DNA of 64,000 nt from Halostagnicola sp. A56. Lineage in GTDB: Archaea; Halobacteriota; Halobacteria; Halobacteriales; Natrialbaceae. Of this stretch, positions 56,622 through 64,000 are shown piece by piece. How positions within the stretch are numbered: the stretch's first letter is position 1; every line of letters starts with the position of its first letter. Made by a program: the position numbers and the translations under genes. The stretch covers positions 9,098-73,097 of the forward strand of contig NZ_JMIP02000023.1 in NCBI RefSeq assembly GCF_000691505.1, in the 5' to 3' direction. The notes below the pieces were generated by a model. That model saw only the letters and a list, made by a program, of their open reading frames with translations. It did not search any database and was not told the DNA's origin.

Positions 56622-56789
56622 GATAGAAGCCACACGGCGATGCGATACCTGATCTCGGTTCAACCTCTATTTTCGGATATTTTGGCGTGCACCTCGCCAC
56701 ACTACAGGTACGAACTAACCGAATAGCAAGGAGGACGGGCCATTTGATCTATGAGAAGACTTATGCTGGCCCTATGTTGGTTTATTAAC

Positions 56790-57272
56790 ATGACTCGGCG
56801 GATACTACTTGGAACGGTTCTCCTTCTCATCACAGTCCCACTCGCTGGCTGTAGCCTAACCATGGACTATACGACAACTGTTGGGGAACCCACCAATGGA
56901 ACTGTCATTGAGGATGCTTCTGCCGAGTTCGTTGATAACTGGCAGGGAGTGAATTACGAAATTGAATATAACGCTAGCTATGTAGGTGCGAACGTTAGCT
57001 CTGTAGATACGAAGGAGTTCATCCTTTACAAACTCGGCGAGGACGGCGAGTTCGACTCCGTCTCGGAACTGGCCGAGGCGCTGGCTCGAGAACTCAACGA
57101 GGAGTACACCGACAGCTTTCGCTCGAAGGTCATCTACAATGTCGACCGACTCGGCCCGGGCGGAAAAGGATACATCGAGCGCGAAGAACACGGCAAGTCC
57201 TACCGGACGCGCTTATCGCGGATCGGCGAGCTGTGGGTCCGATCCCACTCCGACGACGTACTCTCCGACTGA
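56790..57272 (+). CDS. Predicted lipoprotein, function unknown
   Basis: A 160-residue secreted protein. The signal RRILLGTVLLLITVPLAGCS carries the lipobox LAGC, and the twin-arginine pair at the start hints at Tat export, frequent in haloarchaea. After cleavage the mature protein begins at Cys20. The mature part is acidic with NYEIEYNASYVGANVSSVDT-type sequence and possible N-glycosylation sites (NAS, NVS). ATG 56790 gives a good signal peptide; an upstream ATG at 56751 would add 13 residues. Not recognised as a family. Confidence 0.72.
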   Translation: MTRRILLGTVLLLITVPLAGCSLTMDYTTTVGEPTNGTVIEDASAEFVDNWQGVNYEIEYNASYVGANVSSVDTKEFILYKLGEDGEFDSVSELAEALARELNEEYTDSFRSKVIYNVDRLGPGGKGYIEREEHGKSYRTRLSRIGELWVRSHSDDVLSD

Positions 57273-57281
57273 GCGAGTCAG

Positions 57282-57635
57282 TCAGTTCGGCATCGAGGGA
57301 AAAAACTGCCCCTGTGTGGGCCGAAATGGGAACCGCTCTCGAGCCGCGGCCTCGAGCGATATCGTTCGCGTCTCCCGGTCGTACTCGACCAACCCGTGGT
57401 CGACGAGACGCGGGATGTGACAATGGACCAATGCCGTGACGACCCGCGTGTAGACCCCCTTCGGAACGGTACTCGGCGGTTCGTCACACTCTCTGGCCGC
57501 GATTTTTCGGCCGAACGTCTCGAGCGATCCCTCTTCGCGTTCGAAAAGCAGTGCGAGGAGCCGTCGCCGTCGTGATTTCGAAAGGATACTGTAGGCTGTT
57601 TCCCGACTGATCGACTGGCCGTCGGTGGAAGGCAT
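57282..57635 (-). CDS. DUF7344-type winged-helix regulator
   Basis: A 117-residue haloarchaeal protein. The SRETAYSILSKSRRRRLLAL start and VYTRVVTALVHCHIPRLVDH, then GLVEYDRETRTISL, are the DUF7344 pattern, which predicts a winged helix-turn-helix. It may regulate neighbouring genes, but targets are unknown. Its 3' end lies 9 bases from the lipoprotein gene stop, the two converging. Another DUF7344 protein lies at 61311. Confidence 0.8.
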   Translation of the reverse strand: MPSTDGQSISRETAYSILSKSRRRRLLALLFEREEGSLETFGRKIAARECDEPPSTVPKGVYTRVVTALVHCHIPRLVDHGLVEYDRETRTISLEAAARERFPFRPTQGQFFPSMPN

Positions 57636-57753
57636 ACAAATTACTTATGGCTATCTCCTATACAATAGTTGCCCCTAATCGCTGAGTGGGGAGATCGATT
57701 CCGGCGAGAGTCGGACGCGAAACACATAACTCGGTCGACCCAGACGTATCCCG

Positions 57754-57967
57754 TATGGCCGATTCCGCCTGCAGGACCTGTCGAGGGGCCACCGATCCGG
57801 CGGCCGCCGTTTTCGTAGGGCCGTCCTAGGCCCACCTCTCTACCCCGTTTCGACGGATGTATTGTTCGCGACTGGATTCAGACGAGTAACGACTGGTATT
57901 ACCGATGTTCGAACACCGACTGCGGTTTCGACGACAGCGCCACCGACAGCATCGACGACGCCCGACG
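57754..57967 (+). pseudogene. Possible decayed zinc-ribbon gene before valS
   Basis: One frame reads MADSACRTCRGATDPAAAVF (57754 on) and a second, shifted frame reads DWYYRCSNTDCGFDDS (57890 on). The two CxxC-like pairs would make a small zinc ribbon if joined. I cannot fit the middle to any family, so this is weak. The stretch could simply be the valS leader. Confidence 0.3.
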
Positions 57968-57981
57968 CGGGCGGTGAGAGC

Positions 57982-60728
57982 ATGAGCACGGAGACCCCGA
58001 ACTCCGAGCCCGACGACGCCGAACAAGCGTTCGAGGAGCCGGACCTCGAGGGCGGGTACGAACCGGAGACGGTCGAATCGCGCTGGCAGCGCCAGTGGGT
58101 CGACGAGGACGTCTACGTCTACGACGGCGATCCGAAGCGCGATCCGAACACCGTCTACGCCATCGACACCCCGCCGCCGACGGTGTCGGGGAGCCTGCAC
58201 ATGGGCCACCTCTACGGCTCGACGCTGCAGGATTTCGCCGCCCGCTTCCGGCGGATGTACGACGGCGAGGTGCTGTTCCCGTTCGGCTACGACGACAACG
58301 GCATCGCGAGCGAGCGCCTGACCGAAGCCGATCTGGACATCCGACACCAGGACTTCGAGCGCCGGGAGTTTCAGGAACGGTGCCGGGAGGTCTGCCAGAA
58401 GTACGAAGCGGAGTTCACCGAGCAGATGCAGTCGCTCGGCTGTTCGATCGATTGGAATCACACCTACAAGACGATCGAGCCGCGCGTCCAGCGCATCTCG
58501 CAACTCTCCTTTATCGACCTCTACGAGAAGGGCCGCGAGTACCGCAAGAAAGCGCCCGCGATCTGGTGTCCAGAGTGCGAGACCGCGATCTCGCAGGTCG
58601 AGACCGAAGACGACGAGCGCCACTCGCACTTCAACGATATCGCGTTCGAACTTAGCGGGGAGAGCCCGCCGCGGGAGGAGTTCGTCATCTCGACGACCCG
58701 GCCTGAACTCCTCCCGGCGTGTGTCTCGGTCTTCGTCCACCCCGACGACGAAGATAATCAGGACCTCGTCGGCGAGACGGCGCGCGTCCCGCTGTTCGGC
58801 CACGAAGTCCCGATCATCGAAGACGACCGCGTCGACATGGAGAAAGGCAGCGGCGTCGTGATGTGTTGTACCTTCGGCGACCAGAACGACATCGAGTGGT
58901 ACCAGGCCCACGACCTGCCGCTGCGAGTCGCGATCGACGAGACCGCGACGATGACCGACCTCGCGGGCGACTACGAGGGCCTGTCCACCGAGGAGGCTCG
59001 AGAGACGATCGTCGAGGATATCGACGATGCCGGATATCTCCGCGATCGGCGCGAGATCGTCCACGACGTCGGCGTGCACGAGCGCTGTGATACGCCCGTC
59101 GAGTACCGCGTCTCCAAGCAGTGGTACGTTGAAATTCTGGATCACGCAGACGAGTACCTCGAGGCCGGCGAGGCGATGGAGTGGTACCCCGAGAAGATGT
59201 TTACCCGCTATCGCCACTGGATCGAGGGCCTCGAGTGGGACTGGCTGATCTCCCGCCAGCGCGACTCGGGGATCCCGTTCCCGGTCTGGTACTGTACGGA
59301 CTGCGATCACGCGGTCATCGCCGAGAAGGCCGATCTGCCGGTCGATCCGCTCTCGGACGACCCGCCGGTCGACAGCTGTCCCGAGTGTGGCAACGACGCG
59401 TTCGAACCCGAAGAGGACGTCTTCGATACGTGGGCGACCTCCTCACTGACGCCGCTGATCAACGCCGGCTGGGACTGGGACGCCGAGAGCGAGTCCTTCG
59501 AGATGGACAACCCCGAACTCTACCCGTTCGATCTGCGCCCGCAGGGCCACGACATCATCTCCTTCTGGCTGTTCCACACCATCGTCAAGTGCTACGAGCA
59601 CACCGGCGAGGTGCCCTTCGACGCGACGCTGATCAACGGCCACGTATTAGACGAGAACCGCGAGAAGATGTCCAAGTCCCGCGGCAACGTCGTCGATCCG
59701 GACGACGTGCTCGCGGAGTACCCCGTCGACGCGATCCGTTTCTGGGCGGCAAACGCCGCCGTCGGCGACGACTTTCCGTATCAGGAAAAAGACCTCCGGG
59801 CGGGTGAGAAGCTCCTCCGGAAGCTCTGGAACGCCTCAAAGCTCGTCGACACGCTCGCGCCGCGCAAGCCCGACGAACCGGCCGAACTCGAGGCGATCGA
59901 CCGGTGGCTGCTCGCGGAGTTAGACGACGCAATCGTCGACCTCACCGACTATCTCGAGGAGTACCAGTTCGCCAAGGCCCGCGATCGCCTGCGGACGTTC
60001 TTCTGGAACACCTTCTGTGACGACTACCTCGAGATCGCGAAGACCCGGGAGGACAACCCATCGACCCAGTACGCGCTGCGAACGGCCCACCGAACCTTCC
60101 TCGAACTGTGGGCACCGATTCTCCCCCACGTCACCGAGGAGATCTGGCAGGCGATCTACGCGGGGGAGGCGACTGGCGACGCCGACGCGGGGTCGGATCC
60201 CAGCGGTGACGCGGGATCGACCGCTGTCGCGGACCTCGAGAGCATCCACCGGCGAGACTGGCCCGAACCGCGCGGCTACGACGCCGACCTCGCGGCCGGC
60301 GAGACGGCCACTGAGGTCATCTCGCGCTCAGACGTTACAAGAGCGAGCGCCAGCTACCGCTCAACGAGGAACTCGATGCCGTCGCCGTCTACGGCTCGAT
60401 TTCCGGCTTCGAGAACGCGGTCCGGGACGTGATGCACGTCGCCGACCTCGAGGTACTGGACGAGCAACCGGAGATCACGACCGAGGTCGCCTCGATCGAT
60501 CTGGATTACTCGACGCTCGGGCCGAAATACGGCTCGAAGGTCGGCGACATCGACGCGGGGATCGAAAGTGGCGAGTACGAGATCGACGACGACGCGGGCG
60601 TTCTTCGAGTCGCCGGCGAAGAACTCGAGGACGACTTGTTCGACGTCTCACTCGAGCGAACCTACTCGGGCGACGGCGAGATGCTCGAGACCGAATCGGC
60701 GGTCATCATCGTCAACCACGACGAGTAG
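57982..60728 (+). pseudogene. valS: Valyl-tRNA synthetase with one frameshift near the C-terminus
   Basis: A class I valyl-tRNA synthetase of about 915 residues when repaired. The HIGH-type motif is SLHMGHLYGSTLQDF (residue 73), zinc-like knuckles CPECETAIS and CTDCDHA with CPECGNDA lie in the middle, and the KMSKS motif NREKMSKSRGNVVDP is at about 562. At TEVIS the frame breaks; with one added base after 60324 it reads ALRRYKSERQLPLNEELDAV, then GFENAVRDVMHVADL and the anticodon-side end. Because ValRS is normally essential, this single missing base is the best sign of sequence error in the window. ATG 57982 is preferred; 57862 adds unlikely sequence. Confidence 0.9.
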
Positions 60729-60835
60729 GCTCGTCACGACCGAATCACGACGTTTCTACCGTAACTGTGCCACGGAGAAGGCCGCGTTCCCCGATCCGTC
60801 AGCGACGCCGTCTGTCAGCCGTTTCTGACGGCGAG

Positions 60836-60843
60836 TTTATATT
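60836..60843 (+). promoter_or_regulatory. TATA box of the small gene at 60867
   Basis: TTTATATT, about 24-31 bases before GTG 60867, fits an archaeal TATA box with a leaderless start. A short hairpin (GCCGT...ACGGC at 60818-60832) lies just upstream and could end valS transcription. Confidence 0.45.
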
Positions 60844-60866
60844 CTCGAGCTAGCTAGAATAGCGAA

Positions 60867-61097
60867 GTGTACGACCTGTCGTACACCGATCACGCTATGG
60901 CAGCACACTACCACGACGACGAGATTGCGGAGGCGATCATCGAATTCGAACGGAACCTCGAGTCGCTCGTGCTCGAGGCATTCGCGAGCGGCGTTCCCAT
61001 CGAGCAACAGTGGGTGTTCGTCTCCGAACCGTCCTCCGTTCCCGATTGGACCGTCCGGATCGAACGCCGGTCGACGGCGAACGACGCGGAAGACTGA
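60867..61097 (+). CDS. Small haloarchaeal protein, function unknown
   Basis: A 76-residue acidic protein: HYHDDEIAEAIIEFERNLES, then LVLEAFASGVPIEQQWVFVS. No family known to me. The TATA box position supports GTG 60867 as a leaderless start; ATG 60897 would give 66 residues with a 30-base leader. It stands alone. Confidence 0.6.
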   Translation: MYDLSYTDHAMAAHYHDDEIAEAIIEFERNLESLVLEAFASGVPIEQQWVFVSEPSSVPDWTVRIERRSTANDAED

Positions 61098-61310
61098 GAG
61101 CGACGGCGACGAACGCGGGGACGGCCGAGTGACCGTGCGCCGATTCGTCTCGAGGAGAGAGAAGGGACGAGTCCACGGTGCTTACTTTCAGGGGACGGTG
61201 GGGGTTGGGGAAAGGTTATAGAACCATCCACCAATCGAGTACCGTGCTCAGCTGAAGTCGGTTCGAGATACCTCCTCGCAAGCCGCCGCGTAAGCCGAGT
61301 ATAGGAAACC

Positions 61311-61685
61311 ATGAACTCAGATACCACGAACGCCGAGCAAGGAAGCGGCGACGGGTCCCTCCCGCCGAACGAAATCTTCGACCTGTTGCTCAACCGGCGG
61401 AGACGCCACGCGCTGTATTTCCTCTCCCGGCGAGTCGGTGCGGTGTCGATCGAGGAACTCGCCGACGGGATCGCCCACAGAGAGGGCACGAAGCGTCCGG
61501 ACGACCGCGAGCGAATCAGCACGGGACTGCACCACATCCACCTGCCGAAACTGGTCGAGGCGAAGGTCGTCACCTACGATCCGGCCACCGAGCGAGTCGA
61601 GCGACTGCCCGCCTGCGAGCGGCTCGATCCCTACCTCGAGTTGGCCGAGACCGACGACCTCGTCCACTCGCCCTGCCCCAAGTGA
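61311..61685 (+). CDS. DUF7344-type winged-helix regulator
   Basis: A 124-residue protein with LPPNEIFDLLLNRRRRHALY, then FLSRRVGAVSIEELADGIAH and RISTGLHHIHLPKLVEAKVV. This matches the DUF7344 haloarchaeal winged-helix type, like the protein at 57282. Targets are unknown. It converges with the DUF1405 gene 17 bases away. Confidence 0.82.
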   Translation: MNSDTTNAEQGSGDGSLPPNEIFDLLLNRRRRHALYFLSRRVGAVSIEELADGIAHREGTKRPDDRERISTGLHHIHLPKLVEAKVVTYDPATERVERLPACERLDPYLELAETDDLVHSPCPK

Positions 61686-61702
61686 GCGACGGTCTCGAGC
61701 GC

Positions 61703-62407
61703 TCAGGGATCGGTCCGCCCGCGCTCGAGTCGGCCGAGTTCACACAGTTTGATCCGGATCGCCAGCGCCAGGAAGACGGCGGCGAACGTGAACGTTACTT
61801 CTCCCGCCGCGATGACCCCTAGGGCGTCGGCCTCGAGGAACATCCCGGTGTCTCGAGGGACGGGAATCGACGTGTGGTGGGGGTCGCCGACGATCGGGAC
61901 GAAGTAATCGACGACGAGGTTACTGCCGTACCAGACGGCCGCGACGGCGACGGCGTATAGCGGAAAGTCGGTGATGCGATAGAGCACCAGCGCCTGGACG
62001 ACCATCGCGAGATGGCTCCAGAACAGGAAGTTGTACATCGCCCAGTGGAGGCCCGCGTACGCGTCGGCGAAGACCAGCAGCGTGAACGGGGTCCACAGTC
62101 CGAGGACGATGTTGCCGACGAACGCGAGCGCGGTGAGCCAGGCCTGTTCGCGCCCGAGTTTCCAGCAGGCGATCGCCAGCGCGATAAACAGCGTCGCCAG
62201 CGGGCTGTCGGGAACCCACGGCCACATGATCGTCGCAGTCTCGGCAAACTGCCCGCTGTAGTACCAGAAGCCGAACACGGTCCCCAACAGGTTGACCGCG
62301 ACGACGACCCACGCCAGTCGTAGTCCGAGGTCTTCGATCACCTTCGGAACCGGCGCGAAATACGTCGGCAGTGAGGTTCGGTCGGGCAACCGACTCGTCG
62401 CTGTCAT
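61703..62407 (-). CDS. DUF1405 family membrane protein
   Basis: A 234-residue membrane protein of the DUF1405 family, with seven hydrophobic segments: LAWVVVAVNLLGTVFGFWYY, TLFIALAIACWKLGREQAWL, LAFVGNIVLGLWTPFTLLVF, YNFLFWSHLAMVVQALVLYR, LYAVAVAAVWYGSNLVVDYF and VTFTFAAVFLALAIRIKLC among them. The segment DPHHTSIPVPRDTGM faces out or in between the last two. Function unknown. Start ATG 62407 is the only reasonable one. Confidence 0.85.
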   Translation of the reverse strand: MTATSRLPDRTSLPTYFAPVPKVIEDLGLRLAWVVVAVNLLGTVFGFWYYSGQFAETATIMWPWVPDSPLATLFIALAIACWKLGREQAWLTALAFVGNIVLGLWTPFTLLVFADAYAGLHWAMYNFLFWSHLAMVVQALVLYRITDFPLYAVAVAAVWYGSNLVVDYFVPIVGDPHHTSIPVPRDTGMFLEADALGVIAAGEVTFTFAAVFLALAIRIKLCELGRLERGRTDP

Positions 62408-63012
62408 CGTCCGACGCGATGGGTGGAACCCCCAAAACGATAGCGGTCGCGGGTCGTTTCGCTCGAGCGGCCGGGACGGTTCCAGCGAGTACCGGCTACC
62501 GACAAAGCCACGTACGGTGGCGCGCGCTCAGGAACGGGTCGCGAATAGCGACCCGCGAGTGCCACTCGTGCGAGGGATGAGCGAGTGTACGAGCGAATCG
62601 GTTGGGGAGGACGTGGAAATCCTAGTTGCCAGCGATAGTGGTGTTCTCGAGCACTCAATCGATCCGTGCTGTAGACATCCAGTGGCTCCCAGCGATCCTC
62701 AAACACACATTATTCCTGCCCTGAAACAGTAGTTATATGACACTACAGGTTGTGATGTCAAATGGAAGCCACACACTCCGCAGCATGGGGGCGTTCCGTA
62801 TTGAAATGCCCCGGGTGGGTCAAGCACCCGAGACGTGGCTTCCAACCCGATAGAGGATCGGTTGCCATGATTGGATATCTTCTCCGCGGGCTTAAACATC
62901 CCGTCCGACAGACGAATCGAACCCAATTACCGCCACTCGCTGCGCACGCACCACGAGCGACGACGAACGCATTGCCGAACACGGAACACACACTCGAGAG
63001 GAGGCGCGAGCC
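62408..63012. other. Intergenic region with no clear gene
   Basis: About 600 bases. Nothing recognisable in 62408-62760. A 10-base inverted repeat flanks 62773-62834. The ORF reading EATHSAAWGRSVLKCPGWVK (62762 on) has no family, and its frame overlaps the repeat, so I do not call it. Confidence 0.45.
62763..62844. repeat. 10-base inverted repeat around a 62-base spacer
   Basis: TGGAAGCCAC at 62763-62772 and GTGGCTTCCA at 62835-62844 are exact reverse complements. The spacer is GC-rich and could fold. It might be the tail of a lost IS200/IS605-type element, which often leaves structured ends, but no TnpB or TnpA sequence is seen. Confidence 0.4.
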
Positions 63013-63351
63013 ATGACCGTCTCGACCGACGATCTGGTCGTGGACATCGTCCGCACCCTCGAGAAGGAGGGCATCCCTCGAGACGCCTACCAACTTGGCA
63101 GGGAGTTCGACCCCGAAGCGCTCGCCCGACTGTTCGAAACCGGCGGTGATTCGGTCGAAGTCCGCCTCGAGGTGCGCGGCGTTTCGTTCGTCGCGACGAG
63201 CCACGGCGTCTGGGTGACCGACGACCCACCGTCCTCTCAGCCCGAGTGCCCGACCTGTGGCCTGCCGGTTGCTGCCGTCGTCCAGTTCGTCCCGAGCTAC
63301 CACACCGCCTACCCCTGTGGGTGTCGGGTTCGGGGTGATTTGCTCGAGTAG
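63013..63351 (+). CDS. HalOD1-like zinc-ribbon protein
   Basis: A 112-residue protein. The front DDLVVDIVRTLEKEGIPRDA, then FDPEALARLFETGGDSVEVR and VSFVATSHGVWVTDD, recalls the haloarchaeal output domain HalOD1. The end has a zinc-like set: QPECPTCGLPVAAVV and YPCGCRVRGDLLE. Function unknown; a small regulator is possible. The ATG start at 63013 is probably right. Confidence 0.68.
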   Translation: MTVSTDDLVVDIVRTLEKEGIPRDAYQLGREFDPEALARLFETGGDSVEVRLEVRGVSFVATSHGVWVTDDPPSSQPECPTCGLPVAAVVQFVPSYHTAYPCGCRVRGDLLE

Positions 63352-63543
63352 AGAGGCACTCAGTACTCGTTTTGTGAGTGAAAGTCGCGGTAAGTACAGG
63401 AGACTTACCTACCAGTTCGGGTCGAAATCTACCCGTCTCCTGTCAAGAACCACCTGCAAGATATAGAGGATGAGTACAGCACGCCACTTTCCTTTTGTTT
63501 CGCGCCGAAACCGACGAACCATCCATTCAGTAGACCTGCGTAT

Positions 63544-63762
63544 TTATCGAGAATCGCGCAGGCGCAGATACACTCCACTGAAGAGGAAGATTGTTGCCAC
63601 CAGCAATAGACCACCGCTCAGCACGTCTCTAAGGACTCCGGAAACTCCGGGATTTTCCACAATTCCGAAGGTGCCTTGAAATACTACCGATTGAATCACC
63701 AAAGCCAGTCCTCCAATGGATATCAGCAGTCGTAAATTTCTCACACTCTGGTCGGTGCTCAT
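63544..63762 (-). CDS. Small two-helix membrane protein
   Basis: A 72-residue protein starting MSTDQSVRNLRLLISIGGLA. Two membrane helices: LRLLISIGGLALVIQSVVFQ and LSGGLLLVATIFLFSGVYLR. Its ATG overlaps the stop of the upstream fragment at 63759 (ATGA), so they share a transcript. No family recognised. ATG 63762 is preferred to 63777. Confidence 0.65.
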   Translation of the reverse strand: MSTDQSVRNLRLLISIGGLALVIQSVVFQGTFGIVENPGVSGVLRDVLSGGLLLVATIFLFSGVYLRLRDSR

Positions 63763-63932
63763 ACCTCCAAAACACATGGAAAAATGATAAATTTTTTGCA
63801 GTATCTCTCTGTTCGGTTAGCTCCTTGCTTTTCGTTGGGATATTCTTGAGCCAGTTGCTTGACTTCGTTGTCGTAATAATTTTGGAAGAATTTTTCAAAG
63901 GCTTCAACTATTTCAGAGTTCCGGGTTGCCAT
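63759..63932 (-). pseudogene. MCM helicase N-terminal fragment, or a small related protein
   Basis: 57 residues starting MATRNSEIVEAFEKFFQNYY, then DNEVKQLAQEYPNEKQ. This closely follows the first 35 residues of archaeal replicative MCM (usually EFYRNYY, then IGELAQRYPNEQRSL). After NEKQ the sequence departs (GANRTERYCKKFIIF) and stops in an ATGA overlap with the next gene. The rest of MCM, over 600 residues, is absent. It may be a leftover of an element-borne mcm or a small protein derived from it. Confidence 0.55.
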
Positions 63933-64000
63933 GATCTGGTCTAAGAAGTTGAATCAATATAGTCCTTTAAGATGATCGTTCAGTAGGACGTATCTTTGGC

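Noticed and set aside
57826-59310. A 494-residue minus-strand frame opposite valS
   Set aside because: Antisense shadow of a clear ValRS with HIGH and KMSKS motifs; no family features.
62762-63016. 84-residue plus-strand ORF
   Set aside because: No family, poor composition, lies over an inverted repeat and overlaps the start of the next gene.

Overview
The window is a haloarchaeal chromosome segment. The evidence is high GC, strongly acidic proteins, the archaeal ribosomal and translation genes rpl39e, rpl31e, eif6, rpl18a and pfdA, a halobacterial transducer, Tfx, archaeal diphthamide synthesis, DUF7344 regulators and archaeal rRNA pieces with a spacer tRNA-Ala. A member of the Natrialbales (Haloterrigena/Natrinema-like) is my guess. 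It rests on general gene content, not on a search.

Layout. 0-5.5 kb: a formamidase gene, a nested pair of insertion sequences, a glycosyltransferase cut short beside them, and a complete glycosyltransferase. 5.5-15 kb: a stable core with a transducer, an S49 peptidase, DUF373, Dph6 and a surface-glycan set (NAD-sugar epimerase, sugar nucleotidyltransferase, sulfatase-like enzyme). 15.3-20.4 kb: a provirus-like remnant with a zinc-ribbon protein, a diverged TATA-binding-protein homologue, an archaellin-like protein, a tail-hub-like protein and a decayed membrane hydrolase. 20.6-23.6 kb: a GlmS/GlmU pair for UDP-GlcNAc. 24.1-26.9 kb: broken rRNA-operon parts (5S and tRNA-Cys on +; 23S 5' end, tRNA-Ala and 16S 3' end on -) around a three-gene element cassette whose primase-like gene runs into 23S sequence. 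26.9-31.6 kb: the translation/secretion cluster ending in ftsY. 31.7-37 kb: a broken type I restriction system fused to a truncated EtfBA/EtfD-like operon. 37-44.4 kb: ordinary genes including tfx, moeA, an HTTM protein and hydrolases. 44.4-55.7 kb: a scrapyard of transposase remnants and gene fragments, ending in a second, rearranged copy of the Etf operon. 55.8-64 kb: a PIN-type toxin-antitoxin pair, a lipoprotein, DUF7344 regulators, valS and small haloarchaeal proteins, ending in what looks like an MCM helicase N-terminus.

Two themes recur. First, many genes differ from an intact frame by one missing base (glmS, valS, the nucleotidyltransferase, three transposases, the second Etf copy). 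Because valS is normally essential, some of these may be sequence errors. Second, several junctions can be reconstructed from the sequence: an IS701-like element sits in the stop codon of an IS6-type transposase, an inversion at a CTCGAG site accounts for a stray C-terminus, and a microhomology deletion fused etfB to etfA.
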